Origin: a virus
DNA: 54,113 bases
IMG/VR virus record: IMGVR_UViG_3300042868_006771
Coordinates: 1 to 54,113 of that record
Strand: one strand, 5' to 3'
Shown: one piece after another, positions 7,730-15,337 of the stretch
Position numbering within the stretch: the first letter of the stretch is position 1
How the letters are laid out: every line of letters begins with the position of its first letter
Made by a program: the position numbers and the translations under genes
The notes under the pieces: generated by a model
Database searches by the model: none
What the model was told of the DNA's origin: nothing
Seen by the model: only the letters and a program-made list of their open reading frames with translations

Positions 7730-8809
7730 ATGTATTCAACTACTGTCTATATCTATCAACAAATCATTCGGGTACTTTTGATTGACACCAGTGGTGGATA
7801 CTTTACTGCGAGGTACGACCCAGTGTACGCAAAAACTTTAACTGTTAACAAAGGTGTAGACAACGTGCTGTTGTTTGAATTCATCAATCAAGACCAAAAA
7901 CCTGTGAACATCACGGGCAGCACATTTCGATTCAGACTGTTGAACCAAACTGGTGATGAATTACTGATCGAAAAAGACATGACTGTGCTCAGTGCCAGTT
8001 TAGGCCGAGTCAAAGTTGTACTGGACACAGCAGACACCATCAATATCCTGGCACAACCCGGCAGTTACAGCATTGAGCGAACACAAGGCAATTACGTACA
8101 AGCCGCATTTACAGACGACAATGCTGGCGCTAGGGCCGACTGTGACATTGTGGACAGTGTGCTGCCCGAGTTCATTGCCAGCCAACCTGTGACTATTCCC
8201 ACGATAAATGGCAAAAATTCGTGGCCACAGCCTGGACCAAGTTCTTACCCAGACTGGGCATTGAACCCACAGCCACTGTCACGCAATTATCTTACAGAAT
8301 ACTACTCAAGTTATATCAACACCACAGGTGCCAGTTTGACCACAATCAAGTATGATCTGGATCATTACACCGGTACACTCAAAGTACAGGCAGCACAGGA
8401 TTACGAAGCTGTCTGGGTAGATGTCACAGAAAGCCGCGAGTATTTTGACGAGTCTGGTACCTTTTACATCAATGTTGTGGGCTTTCATCCCTTGTTAAGA
8501 CTGGCCATCAACAACAGCCAAGGCTATGGTGCAAGTGCAACTGCCACAGTGGTTGATGGAGTTGTAACTGGCATTGCTGTGAACAACGCTGGTTTGGGGT
8601 ACATGGCTGCACCATATGTTCAAATCTTGGGCAACGGTGCTGGTGCCACTGCTGTTGCTGCACCATTCACAGGTCCCAGCGGCATTGGACAAATCACTGT
8701 GACAAACGGCGGATCAGGTTATTTGCCACTTAACTTTGGTGGCACCGAAGCACAGGCTGTTACAGTGTTGATCACAACTGGCTACGTTACCAATATCTTT
8801 TATCGTTAA
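7730..8809 (+). CDS. Baseplate/tail-fibre protein (BppU-like N-terminus)
   Basis: 359-residue virion protein. Residues ~30-130 (TLTVNKGVDNVLLFEFINQD...FRFRLLNQTGDELL) resemble the immunoglobulin-like N-terminal domain of baseplate upper proteins, which attaches fibres to the tail. The C-terminal ~110 residues carry Gly/Ala-rich fibre repeats of the G-x-G-Y-x-A-A-P-Y-V-x-I-x-G-x-G-A-G-A-T-A type. TAAATA ends 4 nt before the ATG and there is no Shine-Dalgarno, so expression looks late and leaderless. Placement outside a tail cluster suggests a host-range accessory gene. Confidence 0.65.
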   Translation: MYSTTVYIYQQIIRVLLIDTSGGYFTARYDPVYAKTLTVNKGVDNVLLFEFINQDQKPVNITGSTFRFRLLNQTGDELLIEKDMTVLSASLGRVKVVLDTADTINILAQPGSYSIERTQGNYVQAAFTDDNAGARADCDIVDSVLPEFIASQPVTIPTINGKNSWPQPGPSSYPDWALNPQPLSRNYLTEYYSSYINTTGASLTTIKYDLDHYTGTLKVQAAQDYEAVWVDVTESREYFDESGTFYINVVGFHPLLRLAINNSQGYGASATATVVDGVVTGIAVNNAGLGYMAAPYVQILGNGAGATAVAAPFTGPSGIGQITVTNGGSGYLPLNFGGTEAQAVTVLITTGYVTNIFYR

Positions 8810-8812
8810 GCA

Positions 8813-8841
8813 TTGCATTTGCTTGATAAATCTGTTACAAT
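8813..8841 (+). promoter_or_regulatory. Sigma70-type promoter, leaderless layout
   Basis: TTGCAT (8813-8818), 17-bp spacer, TACAAT (8836-8841), then 6 nt and ATG 8848. It drives primase and, by overlap, the helicase. Confidence 0.7.
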
Positions 8842-8847
8842 CAACAG

Positions 8848-9834
8848 ATGCTTGATATCCTTGCTTATCTACCTGCAAAAAAGAAACAGACACCTAGTGG
8901 CTGGTTGAGTTTCAATGCAGTGTGTTGTCAGCACAATGGAAGCACACAGGATCGACGAGGACGTGGTGGACTCAAAGCCACTGAGGCGGGCTGGAGTTAT
9001 CACTGTTTCAATTGCGCATACACAGCCAGTTTCATATTAGGTCGTACTGTAAGTTACAAGGCTCGAAAACTCCTGGGCTGGATGAATGTTCCCGAAGTAG
9101 AAATAGAGATGTTGAATCTTGAAAGTCTGCGGCATCGAAGCATCAATGGCATTTTAGAAGATCGGCAACAAATGTGGAACACACTGAGTGGTGTGTCGTT
9201 TAAAGAAAGAGACTTGCCACCTTTTGCTGAACTGCTGACACCCGAACACAAGTTCTATTGGGACTACGTGCGTGGCAGACATGTGCCAGAAGACTTTCCG
9301 GTCATGGTGCAGATACAAAATGATGGAATACACTGGACAAGATTGCATGTGGTCATACCATTCACCTACGACAACAAGATTGTGGGATACACCTGTAGAT
9401 TTTTAGATGACAAACAACCCAAGTTCATCAGTGACAGTCAACCGGGTTATGTGTTTGGGGTAGACTTACAGCACTCAGATTGGCAACATGTCATAGTCAC
9501 AGAAGGCATATTTGATGCACTCAGCATAGGTGGTGTAGCAGTGATGCACAATACCATAAGTGATGCACAAGTTAGATTGATACGCAGTTTAGACAAACAG
9601 ATAACAGTGGTGCCGGATCAAGATCAGGCAGGCGTTGAACTCGTTGATCGCGCACTGGAACTGGGCTGGGCAGTGAGCATACCTGATTGGCCCAACGGCT
9701 GCAAAGATGTTAATGATGCTGTGATAAAGTTGGGCCGATTAGGAGCCCTACTAACTATAATGCAATCGCGAGAGACCAGTAGAATTAAAATTGAACTAAG
9801 GAAAAAAGCACTTGTTAAAAGAATACGGACTTGA
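8848..9834 (+). CDS. DNA primase (gp61-like, zinc finger + TOPRIM)
   Basis: 328-residue primase that makes RNA primers for lagging-strand synthesis and partners the helicase encoded next. An N-terminal zinc ribbon is visible (C26/C27, H29, C53, C56), followed by a linker and a TOPRIM domain with VTEGIFDALS near residue 215 and the metal-binding VVPDQDQAG near residue 250. Size and domain order match T4 gp61. The start is 6 nt after a -10 element, so the mRNA is predicted leaderless. Its end overlaps the helicase start by 23 nt. Confidence 0.88.
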   Translation: MLDILAYLPAKKKQTPSGWLSFNAVCCQHNGSTQDRRGRGGLKATEAGWSYHCFNCAYTASFILGRTVSYKARKLLGWMNVPEVEIEMLNLESLRHRSINGILEDRQQMWNTLSGVSFKERDLPPFAELLTPEHKFYWDYVRGRHVPEDFPVMVQIQNDGIHWTRLHVVIPFTYDNKIVGYTCRFLDDKQPKFISDSQPGYVFGVDLQHSDWQHVIVTEGIFDALSIGGVAVMHNTISDAQVRLIRSLDKQITVVPDQDQAGVELVDRALELGWAVSIPDWPNGCKDVNDAVIKLGRLGALLTIMQSRETSRIKIELRKKALVKRIRT

Positions 9835-11230
9835 CGTTCAACGATTATTTTTAGAAATGATGTTGGAAGATGCACAGAGTTATGTGCGTGTGCAGAACAT
9901 CTACAACCCGCAGAATTTTGACAAGAGTCTGCGACCTGCGGCCGAGTTCATAAAAGAACACAGTGACAAACACAAGACCTTGCCTGACCGTACGCAGATC
10001 TCTGCCACCACAGGCATTCGACTACAAGCAGTGCCTGACTTAAACGAAGGCCACTTTGATTGGTTCATGGGCGAATTCGAACAGTTTACCAAACGTCAAG
10101 AACTAGAACGTGCAATTCTCAAAGCCGCAGACATGCTGGAAAAGGGTGACTTTGAGCCTGTGGAGAAACTGATCAAAGATGCTGTACAAATATCGTTGAC
10201 CCGGGACATGGGCACAGACTATTTTGCAGATCCAGCAGGCCGTATCAACAAATATTTCAACTCAGGCGGACAAGTGTCAACCGGTTGGCCACAACTGGAT
10301 AGGTTGTTGTACGGTGGATTCAGTCGTGGTGAACTCAACATCTTTGCTGGTGGATCTGGTTCAGGTAAATCACTTGTGATGATGAACATTGCCTTGAACT
10401 GGTTGCAACAGGGGTTGAGCGGTGTGTACATCACACTGGAACTGAGTGAAGAACTAACAAGTTTGCGAACAGATGCTATGTTGACCAACATGAGTACCAA
10501 GGACATTCGCCGGGATATTGATACCACAGAACTCAAGGTCAAGTTAGTTGCAAAGAAGTCAGGCAACTATCAAGTCAAAGGATTACCAGCACAAAGCAAT
10601 ATCAACGACATACGTGCGTACTTGAAAGAGTATCAAATACAAACAGGCAAACGTGTGGACTTTGTGATGATTGATTACTTGGACTTGCTGATGCCTGTTA
10701 GTGCCAAAGTCAGTCCCAACGACTTGTTTGTCAAAGACAAATATGTTTCAGAAGAACTACGTAACCTGGCCAAGGAATTGGGCATACTCATGGTGACTGC
10801 AAGTCAGTTGAATCGATCGGCCGTGGAAGAAATTGAATTTGATCACAGTCACATCTCAGGTGGTATATCCAAAATTAACACAGCAGACAACGTGTTTGGT
10901 ATCTTTACTTCACGTGCCATGAAAGAGCGTGGCAAGTATCAGATACAGTGTATGAAGTCTCGGAGCTCGACCGGCGTTGGTCAAAAAATTGATTTGGAGT
11001 ACAACATTGAAACAATGCGCATTACTGACGAAGGCGGAGAAGATGGCGACACTTATTCAAAGAAGCCATCTGCATCCATTATGGACTCAATCAAAGCCCG
11101 CAGTCAAGTTAGCACGGCTAGTGGCGAGTCAGACACACCTCCATGGGACAGTACGGAGCCTGCCAAGGTCACAGCAGACGTTCAAAGTGCCAAACTAAAA
11201 CAACTATTAGGAAAGATCAAAACATCATGA
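9812..11230 (+). CDS. Replicative DNA helicase (gp41/DnaB-like)
   Basis: 472-residue SF4 helicase that unwinds the replication fork as a hexamer. Walker A GGSGSGKS is at residues 180-187, the Walker B segment VDFVMIDYLDLL near 290, and the arginine-finger/motif-4 region follows; the N-terminal ~150 residues form the primase-interacting domain. The start is TTG at 9812, preceded by AAGGA about 10 nt upstream; no ATG fits. The last 18 codons (from 11169) are duplicated at 12758-12820, marking an insertion event at the 3' end. A downstream gene starts inside the stop (ATGA). Confidence 0.92.
   Translation: MLKEYGLDVQRLFLEMMLEDAQSYVRVQNIYNPQNFDKSLRPAAEFIKEHSDKHKTLPDRTQISATTGIRLQAVPDLNEGHFDWFMGEFEQFTKRQELERAILKAADMLEKGDFEPVEKLIKDAVQISLTRDMGTDYFADPAGRINKYFNSGGQVSTGWPQLDRLLYGGFSRGELNIFAGGSGSGKSLVMMNIALNWLQQGLSGVYITLELSEELTSLRTDAMLTNMSTKDIRRDIDTTELKVKLVAKKSGNYQVKGLPAQSNINDIRAYLKEYQIQTGKRVDFVMIDYLDLLMPVSAKVSPNDLFVKDKYVSEELRNLAKELGILMVTASQLNRSAVEEIEFDHSHISGGISKINTADNVFGIFTSRAMKERGKYQIQCMKSRSSTGVGQKIDLEYNIETMRITDEGGEDGDTYSKKPSASIMDSIKARSQVSTASGESDTPPWDSTEPAKVTADVQSAKLKQLLGKIKTS
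11169..11223 (+). repeat. Proximal copy of duplicated helicase 3' end
   Basis: 55-nt block matching 12759-12813 at 51 of 55 positions. All four differences (AGT/AGC, CTA/CTG, TTA/TTG, GGA/GGC) are synonymous in the helicase frame. Confidence 0.95.
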
Positions 11231-12036
11231 AAATTTATTTGGATTTTTTCAGTGGTAGCCATGGACATTTTTTAGAATATGTAATAAACACTTGGTTATT
11301 CAAAGGTCCTCGTGTTAAAAATATCTTTAATACCCTGGGAGCAAGTCATTGCATACGATCAAATTCAAAATATATGTCTAATCGTGTGGTAACAGCAAAA
11401 CATTATAGTGAATTTAATATTGATTCCGATACTCCTAACCAAGTTATTAGAATTTCTATTTTGAATGATTACGCTAAATGGATTTATCAAATTAATATAA
11501 TTGAACGTGCGGGGGATATACCAGCAGAGAAAAAAAACGAAGAAATATCCAATACAATAAAAAACATACCGCATGCGTTTAGAAACAACTGGTATTCTAA
11601 ATTGAACTTTGAAGAAAACGGGTATGCATACCCAGGTAACTGGCGTTGGCAAGAGATTCCTGCGTTTAATTTTCCTATGGAAAGTTTGTTTGATATCGAT
11701 GAATTTTATCATGTATTATACAAACTATCAAACTTTTTAAACACAACATTTGTTCCAGATCACAAATTAGCACTCCTGCTTGAAAGTTTTTTACTAAAAA
11801 ATCAAGGATGGCAATCTTATTGTAAATGTAAAACTATTGTGCATGAAACATTTAAGGGAAATAATATTGAGTTTAATAGCAATATTTGTGAACAAGCATT
11901 GATCAACAGTATGTTGACACAAACCATTGGGGTATTTGACGGAGCATTGTTTGACAGTGACAACTATCCTAGCAACACTTTTCAGTTATGGAATCAGATA
12001 GATCATCATTTGAAAACTTTTGATCAACGGTTTTAA
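11227..12036 (+). CDS. Cassette gene 1, possible sulfotransferase-like protein
   Basis: 269-residue protein starting MKIYLDFFSGSHGHFLEYVI, with its ATG overlapping the helicase TGA. The N-terminal G-S-H-G-H-F-L motif after a beta strand resembles the P-loop-like start of proteins loosely annotated as sulfotransferases in marine phages; no further catalytic motif is recognised. The gene is clearly AT-rich compared with the helicase, and it sits between two copies of the helicase 3' end, so it was probably acquired as part of a cassette with the next gene. Confidence 0.6.
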   Translation: MKIYLDFFSGSHGHFLEYVINTWLFKGPRVKNIFNTLGASHCIRSNSKYMSNRVVTAKHYSEFNIDSDTPNQVIRISILNDYAKWIYQINIIERAGDIPAEKKNEEISNTIKNIPHAFRNNWYSKLNFEENGYAYPGNWRWQEIPAFNFPMESLFDIDEFYHVLYKLSNFLNTTFVPDHKLALLLESFLLKNQGWQSYCKCKTIVHETFKGNNIEFNSNICEQALINSMLTQTIGVFDGALFDSDNYPSNTFQLWNQIDHHLKTFDQRF

Positions 12037-12037
12037 T

Positions 12038-12742
12038 ATGAATAAAATTTTTTGTTTTGGGGATGGATTTGCAACCGGTCATATCTGGCCTGAATGGCCT
12101 CAAATTTTACAAGCATTGGCACCGCAATATCAAGTGATCAATACAGCAGGAATTGGTGCTGGCTCTGAATTTTTAGTGTCAGGATTTGTTGATCTAATAA
12201 AAGACATGCAAGACAATATTGTAATTTTTCAATGGCCATATACCGAAAGATTTGATAAAATGTTACAAGATGATTCTTGGCAATCAACTATAAGCAATGA
12301 TCCAGTGTATCATTTTAATGTCAACACTGATCTTGGCAATCGGTCATGGTGGTTGAGCAGTGCAAGTACCAACCAAGAAATAAAAAATTATCATACGCGG
12401 TTGGTACAGTCTCAACAACATGCTCGTAGGCAACAAGTTTATCAAACATTGGTATCGCACACTTGCAACAACGTAAATTGTCGTATAATTCATACTAGCA
12501 CGGTAGAGCAGGACAACTTTAGTCGTAGTACAAGATTTAAATCAACTCGACAGAATCAAGTACAGCCATCACCAATTGTGCATTTTTATTGGTTAATTGA
12601 AGAAATTCTTCCGCATGTCGATATTGTTATTGATCGTCAACGACAAAAAACATTAGAAACAATCATCAATCAAATCACATGGACACCGTATGATCCTGAT
12701 CGAGAAGACACTTGGTCACAGATAAAAAATCAATTGATTTAA
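12038..12742 (+). CDS. Cassette gene 2, SGNH-hydrolase-like fold with altered motif
   Basis: 234-residue protein starting 1 nt after the previous stop. The N-terminus MNKIFCFGDGFATGHIWPEW followed by VINTAGIGAGSEFL mirrors blocks I and II of SGNH/GDSL hydrolases (G-D-S and G-x-G), but the nucleophile position reads G-D-G instead of G-D-S. Either it is inactive as an esterase or the family match is superficial. AT-rich like its partner gene. ATG 12038 is preferred over ATG 12020, which lies inside cassette gene 1. Confidence 0.55.
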   Translation: MNKIFCFGDGFATGHIWPEWPQILQALAPQYQVINTAGIGAGSEFLVSGFVDLIKDMQDNIVIFQWPYTERFDKMLQDDSWQSTISNDPVYHFNVNTDLGNRSWWLSSASTNQEIKNYHTRLVQSQQHARRQQVYQTLVSHTCNNVNCRIIHTSTVEQDNFSRSTRFKSTRQNQVQPSPIVHFYWLIEEILPHVDIVIDRQRQKTLETIINQITWTPYDPDREDTWSQIKNQLI

Positions 12743-12757
12743 AAAGTTAAAGTACTA

Positions 12758-12820
12758 ATCACAGCAGACGTTCAAAGCGCCAAACTAAAACAACTGTTGG
12801 GCAAGATCAAAACTGGTTAA
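12758..12820 (+). pseudogene. Orphan 3' end of the helicase gene
   Basis: Encodes ITADVQSAKLKQLLGKIKTG and a stop, the C-terminus of the helicase, with no start of its own. Its stop (12818-12820) overlaps the stop of the convergent fibre gene (12817-12819), the same tight convergent arrangement seen elsewhere in this genome. This suggests it is the ancestral helicase terminus, displaced 1.5 kb by the two-gene insertion. Confidence 0.9.
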
Positions 12821-14190
12821 GCCGCAGTAATCACAGCAGTCCAAGTTGTTGAACCGTTGATATTGACATACATGCGATTGTTTGTGGTTGAGCCATCGGT
12901 GCGCAAATACAGCGATCCTTGAGCAGCACTCAATGTGGGTACATCAGATCCAAAAAACACCCCAAGATTGGTGGTGCTTGATAATTTGTAACCAGCACCA
13001 GTTGCGCCACCTGCAGGAACAGCAGTACCTGACAGTATGGTAGCATTGCCCACAGCAGATATCACAGCACCTGACAACACGTTGCCACCAGTGACGTTGC
13101 CCACGGCAGATATTGTGGTGCCAGCTGCAATGCTTGAACTAGCATTGAGCGCAGATATTATGTTGCCACTCAGGCTCAATGCTGTGGTGTTTACATTACC
13201 GGTGATGACATTGCCACCTGTGATGTTGCCAGTAACTACTAATCCTTGTTCAACATTTACTCCATCTTCTATTGTGACAAAACTTGAATCATCAGATCTA
13301 ATATTATTGGTTACAATCCTTGGTGTAGTAACCACAGTGACCGCAGTAATATTGCCACCTGTGATATTACTAGTAGCGCTGACTATTCCGCCTGTTAATA
13401 TATTGCCACCTACCACATTACCACCTACCACATTACCCACAGCAGTCACAGTGTTTACAGAGATATCAGTCAGTGTGACATTACCAAATATATCTCCATT
13501 GACATATAAATTGCCCTGAATGCCCACACCGCCGGCCACAGTCAGTGCACCGGACACAGAACTGTTACTCACAGTGTTGGCAGCAATGTTCACACCATTT
13601 GTGTAGTAATTCAACGGACGATTAAAATCAACGATTGTGATGGCATTGCCAGCGTTGGTGGTTGAGAATCCAAACTCATAAGTGCCGGTGTTGGCAAATG
13701 TGATCACATTGCTGGCATATCCTTGTATGCCAACAATGCCGTTGCTGACTGTGTTGGGCAAAGTCAATGTGCGTCCCACTTGATCCACAGTGATTTGCGT
13801 GCGCACCACACCAAGGGTGCCGGCAGTGGGCCAAGTGTTTGATGTAAAACTCAACGCAATGTTGCCAGCCATGTTGATGCTTTGATAAGGCCCAGCACTG
13901 CAATCTATTGTGATTGTGCCCGAAGTGTTGGCAATGGCCACAACTGTGCCCGAAATGCCTTTGACCAGAGCATTGTACACCACGTTGTTGCCAAGATTGT
14001 TGTCCAGGGTGGTGCCTGTGAGTGCAGCCTTGAGCACAACCTTGTTCTGCAGGTCAGTTATTTCATCTGCAGCATATTGAAAATTTGTTCGAGTATTGGT
14101 GAAGTTGTCACGCATGCCCTGAGTGTTGTTGCTCACCCCTGCAATGGGATAATTACCGTCGATATCAGCGGGATTGATTTGGCTAGTCAT
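12817..14190 (-). CDS. Phage fibre/structural protein with GNVTGGN repeats
   Basis: 457-residue virion protein. The N-terminus (MTSQINPADIDGNYPIAGVS...QGMRDNFTNTRTNF) is of a type I recall from T4-like cyanophage structural proteins. The C-terminal half holds many imperfect G-N-V-x-G-G-N-V repeats, typical of beta-helical or collagen-like fibre shafts, ending in a compact tip domain (YKLSSTTNLGVFFGS...). A late-type ATAAATAT motif and the Shine-Dalgarno AAGGAAA precede the start. It converges on the orphan helicase end. Confidence 0.75.
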   Translation of the reverse strand: MTSQINPADIDGNYPIAGVSNNTQGMRDNFTNTRTNFQYAADEITDLQNKVVLKAALTGTTLDNNLGNNVVYNALVKGISGTVVAIANTSGTITIDCSAGPYQSINMAGNIALSFTSNTWPTAGTLGVVRTQITVDQVGRTLTLPNTVSNGIVGIQGYASNVITFANTGTYEFGFSTTNAGNAITIVDFNRPLNYYTNGVNIAANTVSNSSVSGALTVAGGVGIQGNLYVNGDIFGNVTLTDISVNTVTAVGNVVGGNVVGGNILTGGIVSATSNITGGNITAVTVVTTPRIVTNNIRSDDSSFVTIEDGVNVEQGLVVTGNITGGNVITGNVNTTALSLSGNIISALNASSSIAAGTTISAVGNVTGGNVLSGAVISAVGNATILSGTAVPAGGATGAGYKLSSTTNLGVFFGSDVPTLSAAQGSLYLRTDGSTTNNRMYVNINGSTTWTAVITAA

Positions 14191-14208
14191 ACTGTTTCCT
14201 TGTATTAG

Positions 14209-14216
14209 ATATTTAT
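14209..14216 (-). promoter_or_regulatory. Late-type promoter motif ATAAATAT
   Basis: Minus-strand ATAAATAT about 19 nt upstream of the fibre gene start, suiting a late structural gene. Confidence 0.6.
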
Positions 14217-14259
14217 TGCAAAGACGTTTCCACTAAATAATCCAAAGGCCCTTGAGCAA

Positions 14260-14508
14260 ATGCAAAAGAAAACTAGAAGCATATTAGAAGAACTGGACAG
14301 CTTGTACATCGAACGTGATCGCAGAGCCATCATTGAAACTCGCGCCAGCAATCTAATAGAAACAGCCATTCGTTTGCTGGAACAAATTGACGCTGAATTT
14401 TCCGCTGAACAAGCAGAAAATCTTCAGCGCAAACTGCTGAATGCAATACGTCAAAGAGACACCAGCAAATTCTCACGGAGCGTCAGGAGAACCAATGCAG
14501 ATCTTTGA
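14260..14508 (+). CDS. Small conserved phage protein
   Basis: 82-residue highly helical protein (MQKKTRSILEELDSLYIERD...) with charged heptad-like spacing that could form a coiled coil. No catalytic motif. Overlaps the next gene by 14 nt. Function unknown. Confidence 0.65.
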   Translation: MQKKTRSILEELDSLYIERDRRAIIETRASNLIETAIRLLEQIDAEFSAEQAENLQRKLLNAIRQRDTSKFSRSVRRTNADL

Positions 14509-15337
14509 AATCACTGCCAAAAAACCCATGCAAGAAGCCGGCTGGTTTTCTCGTGCCACAATTGGTGCGTTGGGCGACAAATTAGATGCTTACAATTTTG
14601 CCCAGGCTGGATTGACCAGACCAGAGGACACAGGCGGCAACAGGCGAGCCAAGGCTGCTGCTGCCGCAGATCCCTTGATCAATCAAATGGCCGCAGACGA
14701 ATTGACTCGATGGAATCAAACACTAACAAATGCCATGAAATCTTCTGGCGTGGATACTCCCGGTGCATTGCCCCCAGTTGTTAAACAATCACTGTCAGAC
14801 AATTTTATGAGTCGTGTTTATGGATATTTCCTAGACAACAAGTTGGGCAATGATCCTGCTCAACTGCCTAAATATGTAGATAACGAAGCACAATCTGAAG
14901 CAAGTATTCAATTGTCTCGATTAAACAGCAGTATTCAGGCTATTCTAAATTTTAATTCACCTTCTTCTACTGCACAAGGGCAATTCCAACAATGGCGAAA
15001 TCTTTCCAAAGTCACATATGATATAAGGTCATTGATGCAGTTTAATTCTGTCAACAAACAGGCCATGCAAAGAATGCCAACGATTGTGGTGGGACCAGGT
15101 GCAACAGGCAGTGTAAAAATTGGCAATACCACATTGAATACCACACCAATACATATTGCAATGGCCAAAATAATTAGATCATTCATGCCAACCCCTACCA
15201 GTCGTGAGCCAGTTATCAACGTAGATGCTGCGGGAGATGTTATAATAAACGGTACCCGACTGAATGGTGCAGCAGACCCAGTACAAGATGAATTAATAAA
15301 GATTATTACCGCAGAATTAAAAAAATTAAACCCATGA
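14495..15337 (+). CDS. Conserved phage protein, probably virion-associated
   Basis: 280-residue protein from ATG 14495, chosen because AGGAGA stands 7 nt upstream; the in-frame ATG at 14441 lies in the preceding gene. It begins MQIFEITAKKPMQEAGWFSR and ends in a helical region. No enzyme motif, signal peptide or membrane segment. The Ala/Gln-rich middle and operon position before the NTase/KxDG gene suggest an assembly or internal protein, which is inference. Confidence 0.62.
   Translation: MQIFEITAKKPMQEAGWFSRATIGALGDKLDAYNFAQAGLTRPEDTGGNRRAKAAAAADPLINQMAADELTRWNQTLTNAMKSSGVDTPGALPPVVKQSLSDNFMSRVYGYFLDNKLGNDPAQLPKYVDNEAQSEASIQLSRLNSSIQAILNFNSPSSTAQGQFQQWRNLSKVTYDIRSLMQFNSVNKQAMQRMPTIVVGPGATGSVKIGNTTLNTTPIHIAMAKIIRSFMPTPTSREPVINVDAAGDVIINGTRLNGAADPVQDELIKIITAELKKLNP

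Noticed and set aside
13037-13519. Long plus-strand ORF opposite the fibre gene
   Set aside because: It is the mirror of the repetitive fibre gene (Pro/Leu/Thr-rich), a typical shadow ORF.
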